Assembly: GCF_026898155.1 (NCBI RefSeq)
Contig: NZ_CP114029.1
Location: 1,805,501-1,869,500 of the forward strand
Origin: Jiella pelagia
GTDB taxonomy: Bacteria > Pseudomonadota > Alphaproteobacteria > Rhizobiales > Rhizobiaceae
Direction: 5' to 3'
DNA: 64,000 bases
The first letter of the stretch is position 1. Each line of letters opens with the position of its first letter. Of this stretch, positions 18,017-28,275 are shown one piece after another. The notes beneath the pieces are model-generated. The model did no database searches, had not been told where the DNA came from, and worked only from the letters and a program-made list of their open reading frames with translations. The translations under genes and the position numbers were made by a program.

Positions 18017-18658
18017 ATGAGCAATTCCTCCCCCCACCTCCCCTTCCAGCCGCGGATCGGCGACGAAGCGCCGGCGTTTTCGTGCCGCTCGACGCGCGGC
18101 GAGGTTCGGCTTTCCGACTATGTCGGCCGCTGGCTGGTGTTCTTTTCGCATCCGGCGGACTTCACCCCGGTCTGCACCTCGGAATTCGTCGCCTTCGCCA
18201 GGGCCGCTGATGAATTCGATGCGATCGATTGCGAACTTCTGGGGCTGTCGGTCGACAGCTTGTTCTCTCACCTCGCCTGGATCCGGGCGATCGAGGAGCG
18301 GTTTGCGTTGAAGATCCCCTTCCCGGTCTGCGAGGACCCGTCGATGGCGATCGCGAGGGCTTACGGCATGCTGGATGCGGCGGCCGGCACGAGCGCCACC
18401 GTGCGCGGCCTCTTCGTCATCGATCCGCAGGGGATCGTCCGGATGTCTTCGTTTTACCCGATGTCGACGGGCCGTTCGGTCGCCGAGGTCCTGCGCACCG
18501 TCCGCGCCCTGCAGCTCTCCGACGGCCACGACGTCGCGACGCCGGAAGGCTGGCAGCCGGGCGAAGAGATCATCGATTTCGCCGACATGGCGCGCGAGGA
18601 CGGCCTCGGCGTCTCCGATTGGCTCTACCGCACCCGAATCCTGGAGGGCTCGAAATGA
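18017..18658 (+). CDS. Peroxiredoxin, 1-Cys Prx6 type (second copy)
   Basis: 213 residues from ATG 18017 (MSNSSPHLPFQPRIGDEAPA). An upstream ATG at 17957 would overlap the -35 box, so it is rejected. The peroxidatic Cys is in PADFTPVCTSEF. GLSVDSLFSHLAWIRAIEER and the C-terminal region GWQPGEEIIDFADM match the Prx6 fold, diverged from the first copy. The stop overlaps the dioxygenase ATG by four bases, making this the first gene of the Prx-dioxygenase-BigR operon. Confidence 0.92.
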   Translation: MSNSSPHLPFQPRIGDEAPAFSCRSTRGEVRLSDYVGRWLVFFSHPADFTPVCTSEFVAFARAADEFDAIDCELLGLSVDSLFSHLAWIRAIEERFALKIPFPVCEDPSMAIARAYGMLDAAAGTSATVRGLFVIDPQGIVRMSSFYPMSTGRSVAEVLRTVRALQLSDGHDVATPEGWQPGEEIIDFADMAREDGLGVSDWLYRTRILEGSK

Positions 18659-19545
18659 CCGTTTCCCCCATCGTGAAGGGCTTCTACGATCCGCGCACCT
18701 TTTCCGTTCAATATGTCGCCCACTGTCCGGCGACGAAGCGTGCTGCGATCATCGACCCCGTCCTCGACTTCGACCCGAAGTCCGGCGCGACGGCCACCCT
18801 CTCGGCCGACGAGATCCTTGGCTATGTCGAGGCGCAGGGCCTTGCCGTCGACTGGATCCTCGATACCCATCCCCACGCGGACCACTTCTCGGCGGCCCAC
18901 TATCTGAAGACGAAGCTGGGCGCCCCGACGGCCATCGGCGCGATGGTGACCAAGGTGCAGACGCTCTGGAAGGGCATCTACAACTGGCCGGACTTTCCCG
19001 CCGACGGCTCGCAATGGGACCGGCTCTTTGCCGCGGGCGAGACCTTCAACGTCGGGGAGATCGACGCCAGGGTGTTGTTCTCGCCGGGCCACACGCTCGC
19101 CTCGATCACCTATGTGATCGGCGATGCGGCTTTCGTCCACGACACGCTGTTCCAGCCGGACGGCGGCACGGCCCGCGCCGACTTTCCCGGCGGCAGCGCC
19201 AAGGTGCTGTGGCATTCGATCCAGGAGATCCTGGCCCTGCCGGACGCGACCCGCGTCTTCACAGGCCACGACTACCAGCCGGATGGGCGCGAGCCGGCAT
19301 GGGAATCGACCATCGGGGAACAGAAGCGCTCGAACATCCATCTGGCTCGGGCCAAGACCGAGGCGGAATTCGTCGAACTGCGCGAGGCGCGGGACAAGAC
19401 GCTCTCGATGCCCAAGCTGATCCTCGCGGCGCTGCAGGTGAACACCCGGGGCGGACGCCTGCCGGAGCCGGAAGCCAACGGCACGCGCTATCTGAAGATC
19501 CCGCTCGACCGGCTCGCCGGCGCGCCCTGGGGGGACGCCCGATGA
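18655..19545 (+). CDS. MBL-fold persulfide dioxygenase-like protein (second copy)
   Basis: 296 residues. Motifs are THPHADHFSAA, FSPGHTLASITYV, VHDTLFQPDGG and FTGHDYQPDGR, the ligands of an ETHE1/Blh-type non-haem iron dioxygenase. Proteins of this type in BigR operons oxidise persulfide sulfur produced by SQR. ATGA overlaps on both sides tie it to the peroxiredoxin and BigR-like genes. Confidence 0.9.
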   Translation: MTVSPIVKGFYDPRTFSVQYVAHCPATKRAAIIDPVLDFDPKSGATATLSADEILGYVEAQGLAVDWILDTHPHADHFSAAHYLKTKLGAPTAIGAMVTKVQTLWKGIYNWPDFPADGSQWDRLFAAGETFNVGEIDARVLFSPGHTLASITYVIGDAAFVHDTLFQPDGGTARADFPGGSAKVLWHSIQEILALPDATRVFTGHDYQPDGREPAWESTIGEQKRSNIHLARAKTEAEFVELREARDKTLSMPKLILAALQVNTRGGRLPEPEANGTRYLKIPLDRLAGAPWGDAR

Positions 19546-20025
19546 GCGGCACGGGCGACATGCCCGGCGCTGCGGCCCCCGCCCGGCCGGAGATGATCGA
19601 GGAAGCGGTCTCGCTCCTGAAGCGGCTCGGCCATCCGATGCGGCTGCAGATCGTCTGCCGGCTCGTCGAGGGCGAGATGTCGGTGGCCGAGATGGAAGAC
19701 GAGGCTCGGCCTGCGCCAGCCTTCGCTGTCCCAGCAGCTCGGCGAACTGCGCAATGCCGGGATCATCGAGCCGCGGCGGGAGGCGAAGAACGTCGTCTAC
19801 CGCCTTGCCGACACGAAGGCCGAACGGCTGGTCGAGACGCTGCACGCGCTGTTCTGCCCCGATCGGGCTTTGCCGGCCAAGACCGCGGCGCGCCCGCGGC
19901 CCGTCGCCCTCGGCCCGTTTCTCGGCGCCGCCGTCTTTGCCAAGGTCGGCCTTCTGGCTGCCGACAACGACACACCTCGAACGCCCTCGACCGGAAGCAC
20001 GCCGGCCGACCGCGACTTGCGCTGA
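19542..20025 (+). CDS. BigR/SqrR-like ArsR-family persulfide sensor, apparent frameshift
   Basis: The corrected protein has 160 residues. The ArsR winged HTH is SLLKRLGHPMRLQIVCRLVE, then EMSVAEMEDELGLRQPSLSQ and QLGELRNAGII. Two cysteines stand where BigR/SqrR regulators carry the disulfide/tetrasulfide pair: one in LQIVCRLVE and one in LHALFCPDR. That supports sulfide or persulfide sensing. The C-terminal tail of about 50 residues is longer than usual. The frame breaks at 19701-19707 (GAGGCTC); restoring GAGCTC gives MEDELGLRQPS. It probably represses the divergent Prx/dioxygenase operons. Confidence 0.88.
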
Positions 20026-20192
20026 CGTCCGGCGCGCGGCACGGCACGGCCCAGATCCTCGCCGGCCCAGACTTCCGCCGGGCGGTCGCGACAACCAGTT
20101 TTGCGCGCGCGACCGATCCGGCCAGCGATACAGGGCGGCAAAACTCGGCCGGAGCGGCCGAGCAGGATCTCCAGAACAGGGAGGATACCGAC

Positions 20193-21878
20193 ATGGATCC
20201 GAAGAAACTCACCGACCAGCTCGCCGTCCGCGACCAGGTGAGACCGGAGGAAGTCGCAGCCCTCAAGGCCGCCGGCTTCCGGTCGATCGTCGTCAACCGG
20301 CCGGATGGCGAGGGCGGCGACCAGCCGACTTTTGCGGAGATCGAGCGAGCGGCACGGGATACCGGCATTGAGGCCCGCTACCTGCCGGTCGAGACCGGCA
20401 AGGTCTCGGACGATGACGCTGCAAAATTCGCCGCAGCCATGGAGGAACTGCCGAAGCCGGTCGTTGCCTTCTGCCGCTCGGGCACGCGCTCGACGACGCT
20501 CTGGGCCCTGAGCCAGGCCGGGCAGCGCCCACTCCCCGACATCCTCGCCCGGGCCAAGGCCGCCGGCTACGACATGTCCGGCGTCACCCGCCGCATCGCA
20601 AACGGCGGCAACGTGCCGACCGACACGGCCGAGATGAGCCACGACATCGTCATCGTCGGGGCGGGCGCCGGCGGCATCGCCGCCGCGGCCAGCCTGCTCG
20701 CACGCATCGACAGTCTTGACATCGCGATCATCGATCCGGCCGACATCCACTACTACCAGCCCGGCTGGACGCTGGTCGGCGGTGGCGTCTTCAGGCCGGA
20801 GGAGACGCGCAGGGACATGGCCTCGCTGATCCCGGAGGGCGTCAAGTGGATCCGCGCCGCCGTCGCGGCCTTCGAGCCAGAGGCCAATGCGGTAATTCTC
20901 GAAGGCTGCCGGGTGGTGAAGTACAAGAAGCTCATCGTCGCGCCGGGACTGAAGCTGAACTGGCACGGCGTCGAGGGCCTGGAACAGACACTCGGGCGCA
21001 ACGGCGTCACCTCGAACTATCGCTACGATCTCGCGCCCTACACCTGGGAACTGGTGAAGTCGATGTCCGGCGGAACGGCGCTGTTCACCCAGCCGCCGAT
21101 GCCGATCAAATGCGCCGGCGCGCCGCAGAAGGCGATGTACCTCTCCGCCTACGAATGGGAGCGGCGCGGCACGTTGAAGAACACCAAGGTCGAGTTCCTC
21201 AATGCCGGCGGCGTGCTCTTCGGCGTCAAGGACTATATCCCGGCGCTGATGGACTATGTGAAACGCTACGGTATCGATCTCTCCTTCGGCCACGACCTCA
21301 AGAAGATCGACGGCCCGGCGAAGACGGCCTGGTTCGAGACAACCGACGCCGAGGGCAGCAAGGATCTCGTCGAGCGCCGCTTCGACATGATCCACGTCGT
21401 GCCGCCGCAGACCGCCCCGGACTTCGTCCGTGTCTCGCCGCTCGCCAACAAGGCCGGCTGGGTCGATGTCGACCAGTGGACGCTCCGGCACGCGCGCCAC
21501 CACGATGTCTATGGCCTCGGAGACGTGATCGGCGCGCCGAACGCCAAGACCGCGGCGGCGGCCCGCAAGCAGGCGCCGGTCGTCGCCGAGAACGTCCTTC
21601 GCGATCTCGGCCTGATCGAGGAGCCGCGCCAGGCGATCTATGACGGCTACGGCTCCTGCCCGCTCACCGTCGAGCGCGGCAAGGTCGTGCTGGCCGAATT
21701 CGCCTATGGCGGCAAGCGCGTGCCGAGCTTTCCGAAGTGGTTCATCGACGACCTGAAGCCTTCGCGGACGGCCTGGCTCCTCAAGGAGAAGATCCTGCCG
21801 CCGGTCTACTGGCAGGCGATGCTCAAGGGCCGCGAGCCGATGGCCAGGCCCGAACACGAAGCGACGCCGGCCGCCTGA
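20193..21878 (+). CDS. DUF442 phosphatase-like domain fused to sulfide:quinone oxidoreductase
   Basis: 561 residues from ATG 20193, after AGGGAGGA. Residues 1-115 are a DUF442 (Blh N-terminal) domain with VVAFCRSGTRS. From about residue 148 an FAD Rossmann motif (DIVIVGAGAGGIAAAASLL) opens an SQR of the human SQOR-like type. The redox cysteines are likely in PIKCAGAPQK and GYGSCPL, and VYGLGDVIGAPNAKTAAAAR is the second FAD block. It oxidises sulfide to persulfide, passing electrons to quinone at the inner membrane. In typical Blh proteins DUF442 is fused to the MBL dioxygenase, so fusion to SQR is a domain swap. Confidence 0.92.
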   Translation: MDPKKLTDQLAVRDQVRPEEVAALKAAGFRSIVVNRPDGEGGDQPTFAEIERAARDTGIEARYLPVETGKVSDDDAAKFAAAMEELPKPVVAFCRSGTRSTTLWALSQAGQRPLPDILARAKAAGYDMSGVTRRIANGGNVPTDTAEMSHDIVIVGAGAGGIAAAASLLARIDSLDIAIIDPADIHYYQPGWTLVGGGVFRPEETRRDMASLIPEGVKWIRAAVAAFEPEANAVILEGCRVVKYKKLIVAPGLKLNWHGVEGLEQTLGRNGVTSNYRYDLAPYTWELVKSMSGGTALFTQPPMPIKCAGAPQKAMYLSAYEWERRGTLKNTKVEFLNAGGVLFGVKDYIPALMDYVKRYGIDLSFGHDLKKIDGPAKTAWFETTDAEGSKDLVERRFDMIHVVPPQTAPDFVRVSPLANKAGWVDVDQWTLRHARHHDVYGLGDVIGAPNAKTAAAARKQAPVVAENVLRDLGLIEEPRQAIYDGYGSCPLTVERGKVVLAEFAYGGKRVPSFPKWFIDDLKPSRTAWLLKEKILPPVYWQAMLKGREPMARPEHEATPAA

Positions 21879-21984
21879 CGGGGCGCTCTGCGGAACCAGC
21901 GGCCCGGCGGGCGGCATCGCCCTCCCTCGCCCCACCCTCTCTTGCAACCTCAACGACTTGGGCTTTTCCCGAGTGGACCCGACG

Positions 21985-22770
21985 ATGATCCTCGATCCGC
22001 TGCAATATGTCCTCGGCGCCTTTTCCGGCTCGCTGGTCGGGCTGACGCTCGGCCTGTTCGGTGGCGGCGGCTCGATCCTTGCCGTGCCCTTGATGGTCTA
22101 TCTCGTCGGCGTGCCCAACGCCCATATGGCGATCGGCACCAGCGCCTTCGCGGTGGCGGCCAATGCCGGTACGAATCTCGTCAGCCACGCCAGGCTCGGC
22201 AACGTCAAGTGGCGCTGCGCGGCGGTCTATAGCGTCGCCGGTATTCTCGGCGCGCTTCTCGGCTCGACCCTCGGCAAGGCGATCGACGGGCAGAAACTGC
22301 TGTTCCTCTTCGCGCTCCTCATGATCGTCGTCGGCGTCCTGATGTTCCGCAACCGCGGCCAACTGGGCAATGCCGGCGCCGAATGCAACCGCGAGAACGC
22401 CCCGAAGGTGCTCGGCTTCGGCGGGCTGACGGGGATTTTCTCCGGCTTCTTCGGCATCGGCGGCGGCTTCCTCATCGTGCCGGGCCTCGTCGCCTCGACC
22501 GGCATGCCGATGATCAACGCCATCGGCTCCTCGCTCGTCGCCGTCGCCGCCTTCGGTCTGACGACGGCGCTGAACTACGCCTTTTCCGGCCTCGTCGACT
22601 GGCCGCTCGCTTTCGTCTTCGTTGCCGGCGGGATCGTCGGCGGGCTCCTCGGCACCGTCGTCGCCCGCTGGCTTTCCGGCAAAAAGGGCGCGCTCAACGT
22701 CGCCTTTGCCGGCCTGATCTTCGTCGTTGCCGTCTACATGCTCTACAAGAGCGCGGCCGCCTTCGTCTGA
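21985..22770 (+). CDS. TauE/SafE-family sulfite/sulfur exporter
   Basis: 261 residues from ATG 21985; a TTG at 21958 would extend it by nine residues. Eight or so membrane helices and duplicated glycine-rich motifs (LTLGLFGGGGSILAVPLMVY and FSGFFGIGGGFLIVPGLVAS). TauE/SafE proteins export sulfite, sulfoacetate or related anions. In this cluster it likely removes the sulfite made by the dioxygenase. Confidence 0.9.
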   Translation: MILDPLQYVLGAFSGSLVGLTLGLFGGGGSILAVPLMVYLVGVPNAHMAIGTSAFAVAANAGTNLVSHARLGNVKWRCAAVYSVAGILGALLGSTLGKAIDGQKLLFLFALLMIVVGVLMFRNRGQLGNAGAECNRENAPKVLGFGGLTGIFSGFFGIGGGFLIVPGLVASTGMPMINAIGSSLVAVAAFGLTTALNYAFSGLVDWPLAFVFVAGGIVGGLLGTVVARWLSGKKGALNVAFAGLIFVVAVYMLYKSAAAFV

Positions 22771-22803
22771 CCTGCGCGCCGCGTCACCACCGGAAAGTCC
22801 GCC

Positions 22804-23238
22804 ATGCCTCTCGACACTGTCACCCCTTTCACGCCCCTCGCCTCCACCTTCGGCGGCGTCCTCATCGGTCTTTCCGCCGTCCTCGTCATGGCGCTGTTCG
22901 GGCGGATCGCCGGGATTTCCGGCATCACCACAGGGGCGCTGCCGGCGCGCCGCGACGACTGGGGCTGGCGCCTCGCCTTCGTCGCCGGGCTGATCGCCGC
23001 CCCGCTCCTCGTTCTGGCAGTCACCGGGGCGCCGGTCAGCCAGACGGTCCCGACCGATCTCGTCGCCATGGCCATCGCCGGCCTCCTCGTCGGCTTCGGC
23101 ACGGTCATGGGCTCCGGCTGCACGTCCGGCCATGGGGTCTGCGGGCTCGCCCGGCTGTCGCCGCGCTCGCTCGTCGCCGTCCTCACCTTCATGGCGACGG
23201 CCTTCGTCACCGTCCTCGTCCTGCGTCACATCGTCTGA
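22804..23238 (+). CDS. YeeE/YedE-family sulfur transporter, first half
   Basis: 144 residues, four hydrophobic helices. The diagnostic Cys motif GSGCTSGHGVCGLARLSPRS is present, as in YeeE/YedE (TsuA-like) thiosulfate/sulfur channels. The family is often split into two adjacent genes, as here. It transports sulfur species across the inner membrane. Confidence 0.9.
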   Translation: MPLDTVTPFTPLASTFGGVLIGLSAVLVMALFGRIAGISGITTGALPARRDDWGWRLAFVAGLIAAPLLVLAVTGAPVSQTVPTDLVAMAIAGLLVGFGTVMGSGCTSGHGVCGLARLSPRSLVAVLTFMATAFVTVLVLRHIV

Positions 23239-23249
23239 GAACCCGACCC

Positions 23250-23675
23250 ATGCGTATCCTCCTCGGCTTCCTCTCCGGCCTGCTCTTCGGCGTCGGCCTC
23301 ATCATCGCGGGCATGTCAGACCCCGCCAAGGTGCTGAACTTTCTCGACGTCTTCGGCACGTTCGACCCGAGCCTCGCCTTCGTCATGGGCGGCGCGGCGA
23401 TCACCACCTTCTTGGGCTATCGAATGGTCTGGCGGCGCGAACGCCCGCTGCTTCTGGCCGATTTCCAGATCCCGAGCCGACGCGACATCGACGGCGATCT
23501 TCTTCTCGGCGCGGCGACCTTCGGCATCGGCTGGGGCATCGGCGGCTTCTGCCCGGGGCCGGCCTGGACCGCCCTGCCGCTCGCCGCACCCGGCACGCTG
23601 GTCTTCCTGCCGACCATGCTGATCGGCATGGGCGTCGCCACCATCCTGAAGGAGCGCAGGACCGCCCTCGCCTGA
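23250..23675 (+). CDS. YeeE/YedE-family sulfur transporter, second half (DUF6691)
   Basis: 141 residues from ATG 23250, 11 bp after the first half. LSGLLFGVGLIIAGMSDPAK and GGFCPGPAWTALP (the conserved Cys) mark the second half of the split transporter. It probably forms a hetero-oligomer with the upstream protein. Last gene of the sulfide cluster, convergent with the methyltransferase. Confidence 0.9.
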   Translation: MRILLGFLSGLLFGVGLIIAGMSDPAKVLNFLDVFGTFDPSLAFVMGGAAITTFLGYRMVWRRERPLLLADFQIPSRRDIDGDLLLGAATFGIGWGIGGFCPGPAWTALPLAAPGTLVFLPTMLIGMGVATILKERRTALA

Positions 23676-23688
23676 GCGGCCAGAAGCC

Positions 23689-24291
23689 TCAGCCGCCGGG
23701 ACGGCGCGCTACGAGATCGATCAGCGCCGAGCGGCCGCCATGGCCGCTGCCCTCGTGGATCTCCGAATCGTGTTCGTCGAGATGCAGAATCTCGAAGCCA
23801 GCAAAGGCTTTTTCCAGCATCGGGCGCGTGTACATGTTCTCGCGCTGCGGCGGCCCGCCGGTGCCATAGTCGACCTGCTCCGGCCGGTAGCCCTGCAGGA
23901 TCAGGAGACCGCCGGGCTTCAGCGCCGCCTTCATCCGTCCGAACAGGACATCGCGCAGGGCCGGATCGGCGAACTGGATGAAGATCGCGACGACGGCGTC
24001 GTATGCGGCCTCGGGCCACGCCCAGGCGTCTATGTCGGCCAGCTTCGCGTCCAGTTCCACGCCGCGCTCGGCCGCAAGCTTCCTGGCCTTGGCAATGCCG
24101 CGTCCGGAAGCGTCAATCGAAGTGACCGCCAGCCCCTGCTCGGCCAGAAAGACGCCGTTGCGTCCCTCGCCGTCCGCCACCGCCAGCGCTTGCTGCCCCG
24201 GTTGCAACCGATATGCCTGGCTTTTCAGGAAAGCGTTCGGCTCGGTGCCGAACAGATAGTCCTCGCCGGCATAGCGCTCATCCCACCGCAT
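23689..24291 (-). CDS. Class I SAM-dependent methyltransferase (TehB-like)
   Basis: 200 residues from ATG 24291 (MRWDERYAGEDYLFGTEPNA), chosen because GGAAAGGA lies at the right spacing; an ATG at 24348 would add 19 residues. Motif I is ALAVADGEGRNGVFLAEQG, motif II SIDASGRGIAKA, and YDAVVAIFIQF and LKPGGLLILQGY follow. It resembles TehB/thiol-type methyltransferases. Substrate unknown; the position next to the sulfide cluster makes a thiol or chalcogen substrate possible. Confidence 0.8.
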   Translation of the reverse strand: MRWDERYAGEDYLFGTEPNAFLKSQAYRLQPGQQALAVADGEGRNGVFLAEQGLAVTSIDASGRGIAKARKLAAERGVELDAKLADIDAWAWPEAAYDAVVAIFIQFADPALRDVLFGRMKAALKPGGLLILQGYRPEQVDYGTGGPPQRENMYTRPMLEKAFAGFEILHLDEHDSEIHEGSGHGGRSALIDLVARRPGG

Positions 24292-24368
24292 CGCCGTGAT
24301 CCTTTCCGGTTGGACCCTCCTCGGGGCTGGAAGAGCGATATCCTCCACGATGGTCGGCCACTTGCAAC

Positions 24369-25587
24369 TCAGCTCGCAAGCAGGCGGGCAATATCCCGGG
24401 CGATGACAGATTCCTCGTCGGTCGCGAGCATCAACACCTCGACCGGACTGCCACCGGAACTGATGCGGTCAGCGCCTTCCCGGTTCGGCGCATCCTCGAC
24501 GGCAAGGCCCAGCCAGGACAGCGTTTTAGCCACCCGCGAACGGATTGCCGGCTGGTTCTCGCCGATGCCGCCGGTGAAGACGAAGCGGTCGAGGCCGCCG
24601 AGTGCCGCGGCCATCGCCGCCGTCTCGCGGGCGATGGAATGGACGAAGAGCCTCCACCGCCTCGCGGGCCGCGGCGCTCTCCTCAGCAAGAAGTTCGCGC
24701 ATGTCCCGCGAAAGACCCGAAACGCCGAGCAGTCCCGACCGGTGGTAAAGGAGGTCCTCGACCGCGTCCGCCGACATCCCCAGTTTTCCGACGAGGTGGA
24801 GCACGACGCCCGGGTCGAGCGAGCCGCAGCGCGTCGCCATGACGAGGCCGTCGAGCACGGAAAAGCCCATGGTGGTGTCGACGCTCGTTCCGTGTCTCAT
24901 GGCGCAGAGGCTGGCGCCGGAACCGAGATGGGCGACGATCGTGCGCTTGGCCTCACCGCCGGGATCGCGGCGGGCGAGTTCGCCGGCGATGAAATCGTAG
25001 CTGACGCCATGAAAGCCGAACTTCGTCAGACCCTCGCGATCGGCGAGGTCTCGCGGCAGGGCGTAGCGCCTCCGGACGGGCGCGATGGTGCGGTGGAATA
25101 CCGTGTCGAAGGACGACGTCTGCGCCAGCTCCGGCCGCAGCCTCGCGACGGTGCGGATCGGACCCAGCGCCAACGGCTGGTGGAGCGGCGCCAGCGGCGT
25201 CAGCGCTTCGACCGCCGCGATCGTCGCGGCATCGAGGATGGCGGGTCCTTCGAAATCGGTCCCGCCATGGACGACCCGGTGTCCGACGGCTGCGAGCCGG
25301 CCGGACGGGGCGGCGGCACTCGCCCAGTCGAGCAGCCGCGCATAGGCCAAGTCGTTCATCCGGTCATCGTCGCCGGGACCGGGCGAGAGCGTCTCGTCAA
25401 GCGGCGGGACGTCGTCCCCGTTCATTGACAGGTGAAGCCCGCCCTCCGCCGGCTTCATCCGGCCGCGGGCGAGATTAGCGAGCGAGCCGTCTTCCGCCGC
25501 AGCAAACAGCGCCAGCTTCAGGCTGGACGAGCCGGCATTGAGGCAGAGGACGGCATCGCCCGAGCGAAGGGCGGACGGGCTGTTCAT
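24369..25587 (-). CDS. ackA: Acetate kinase, apparent frameshift
   Basis: Converts acetyl phosphate and ADP to acetate and ATP in the cytoplasm. Motifs: LCLNAGSSSLKLALF, HRVVHGG, FDTVFH, KFGFHGVSYDFIA, VAHLGSGASLCAM, TRCGSLDPGVV and FTGGIGENQPAIR, all in order but in two frames. The break is at 24648-24654 (gene strand GAGGCTC). Restoring GAGCTC gives AREAVELFVHSIARET and a 405-residue protein, the usual length. It lies 34 bp downstream of the phosphoketolase gene in the same orientation, so acetyl phosphate from phosphoketolase is its direct substrate. Confidence 0.93.
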
Positions 25588-25621
25588 CGCCCCGCCTCGG
25601 AGCGCATGGCGCGCCGCGGCT

Positions 25622-27983
25622 TTACGTCGACCATTTCCATTCGGTGACCTCCGGCATGTCGACGCCATTGGCGACGACATAGGTCCTGTGGGCCTCGAGC
25701 CTTTGGCGCAGCTCGTGCACGGCCTTGGCCCCCGCTTCGCCGCCCTTCCCCGGCAGCCGCTCGATGGCGGCGATGGCGAGGTGGAACCGGTCGAGCCCGT
25801 TGAGGACCGTCATGTCGAAGGGCGTCGTCGTCGTCCCCTCCTCGTGATAGCCGTGGACGTGGAAATTGGCTTCGTTGGTGCGCCCGTGGCAGAGCTGGTG
25901 AACCAGCCGCGGATAGCCGTGATAGGCGAAGATCACCGGCCGGTCGCGGGTGAAGAGCGCGTCGAAGCGCGCAGCGTCGAGACCATGCGGATGGTCCGCC
26001 TGGCGCTGCAGCGCCATCAGGTCGATGACGTTGACGAAGCGGATCGAGACGTCGGGCAGGGCCTTGCGCAGGAAGTCGGTTGCCGCGAGCGCCTCGATGG
26101 TCGGAACGTCGCCGGCAGACGCCATGACGAGATCGGGCTCGACGTCCTCGGCAACGTTGCTGGCGAACGGCCATGCGGAGATCTTCGCCGCCACATGCGC
26201 CCTCGCCTCCTCGATCGACAGCCATTGCGGCGCAGGCGCCTTGCCGGCGACGATGACGTTCACCCGGTTGTAGGTCTCGAAGCAGTGATCGGCGACGCAC
26301 AGAAGCGTGTTGGCGTCCGGCGGAAAATAGATCCGCACGATGTCCGCCTTCTTGGCGGCGACATGGTCGACGAAGCCGGGATCCTGATGGGAAAAGCCGT
26401 TGTGGTCCTGCTGCCAGACATGGGACGTCAGCAGATAGTTCAGCGAGGCGATCGGCGCCCGCCAGGGCAGATGGCGGGAGACCTTCAGCCATTTGGCGTG
26501 CTGGTTGAACATCGAATCGATGATGTGGATGAAGGCCTCATAGCAGGCGAAGAGCCCGTGGCGGCCGGTGAGGAGATAGCCTTCAAGCCAGCCCTGGCAG
26601 AGATGCTCGGACAGGACCTCCATCACTCGGCCCTGACGCGCGAGGCTGACGTCGTAGGTCTCGATGCCCTCCATCCACACCCGGTCGGTCGTCTCGAACA
26701 CAGCGTCGAGGCGGTTCGAGGCGAGCCTCGTCCGGGCTGAACAGGCGGATGTTGCGGTCTTCGGCGTTCTCGTCGAGGAGCACCCTGAGGTAGCGGCCGA
26801 GCGCCCGGGTCGCCTCGCCCGTCGTCCGGCCCGGTGCCTCGACCTCGATCGCGAAGGCGTCGAGGCCAGGACGGGCAAGGTCGAGGCGGCGTAGCCCGCC
26901 ATTGGCGGCCGGATTGGCCCCCATCCGCCGTGTGCCCGTCGGGGCCAGTTCCGCCAGTTCCGGCTTCAGTCGCCCGTCCGGCTCGAACAGGTCCTGCGGA
27001 CGGTAGGAGCGCATCCATGTTTCAAGGATGGCGAGATGCTCCGCATTGTCGTGAACGCCGGCGACCGGCACCTGATGGGCACGCCAGAAGCCTTCGACCT
27101 TCTTGCCGTCGACCTCCTTCGGCCCGGTCCAGCCCTTCGGCGACTTGAGCACGATCATCGGCCAGCGCGGACGGTCCTCGGCGCCCTCGCCGCCATTGCG
27201 GGCGCGGGCCTGGATTTCGGCGATCCGGTCGAAGGCATGGTCGAGCGCACCGGCCATTGCGACGTGCATCGTCGCCGGATCGCTGCCTTCGACGAAGATC
27301 GGTTCGTGGCCGTAGCCGGTGAACAGCGCCTCCAGCTCATCGCGGCTCATGCGCCCGAGAACGGTCGGATTGGCGATCTTGTAGCCGTTGAGGTGGAGGA
27401 TCGGCAGAACGGCGCCGTCGACGGCCGGATTGAGGAACTTGTTGGAATGCCAGGAGGCGGCGAGCGCGCCGGTCTCGGCCTCGCCGTCGCCGATGACGCA
27501 GGCGGCGACGAGATCGGGATCATCGAACACCGCCCCGTATGCGTGCGCCAGCGCATAGCCGAGTTCACCGCCTTCGTGGATCGAACCGGGCGTCTCGGGC
27601 GCCGCATGGCTCGGAATGCCGCCGGGAAACGAGAACTGCCGGAACAGGCGCCCCATGCCCTCAATCGTCTGGCCCACCTCGGGATAGATCTGCCCGTAGC
27701 TCCCTTCGAGCCAGGTGTTCGCCACCATCGCCGGCCCGCCATGACCGGGTCCGCAGATGAAGAGGACTGACGCGTCGCGGGCGCGGATGATGCGATTGAG
27801 GTGGGCGTAGAGAAAGTTCAGCCCCGGCGTCGTACCCCAATGGCCGAGCAGCCGGCGCTTGACGTGCTCCGACTTCAGCGGTTCCGTCAGGAGCGGATTG
27901 TCGACGAGATAGATCTGGCCGACGGAAAGATAGTTCGCGGCGCGCCAATATCGGTCGATCAGCGCAAGCTCTTCGTCTGTCAT
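25622..27983 (-). CDS. xfp: Xylulose-5-phosphate/fructose-6-phosphate phosphoketolase, apparent frameshift
   Basis: TPP-dependent cleavage of xylulose 5-phosphate (or fructose 6-phosphate) with phosphate to acetyl phosphate. Motifs: [61 protein letters not shown]/Mg motif [19 protein letters not shown], and C-terminal [18 protein letters not shown]. The break at 26723-26729 (gene strand GAGGCTC) is cured by GAGCTC ([16 protein letters not shown]), giving 786 residues as expected for the family. First gene of the phosphoketolase-ackA operon. Confidence 0.95.
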
Positions 27984-28275
27984 GATGCCCCCGAAGGTCG
28001 AATGCGTGGATTGAAGTCGGCTTGCCGAGTGGCAACGAGTCTTGCGGACATGAGGTTCAATCTGCCCGCGGGCCAGCCCGAATGCGAGGCAGGAATCGAA
28101 ATAGATTCCGGCATCAGTGACGCGACGAGCGTTCGCCCGGAAGAACGGGCCGGCCGGAGAGCCTGAGAGCGCGCGAAATTCGATCGGGCTTGCCGCAATC
28201 CACCCGCTCGCGGCTGAGGCGGCACCCCACGCACCGCGTTGCGGGAAGGTGCCTTCGCCTCAGCTGCTTTACGCG

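Noticed and set aside
18375..21878. A 1167-residue ORF covering the sulfide operon
   Set aside because: Its first 600 residues read the peroxiredoxin and dioxygenase genes in the wrong frame. The real gene begins at ATG 20193.
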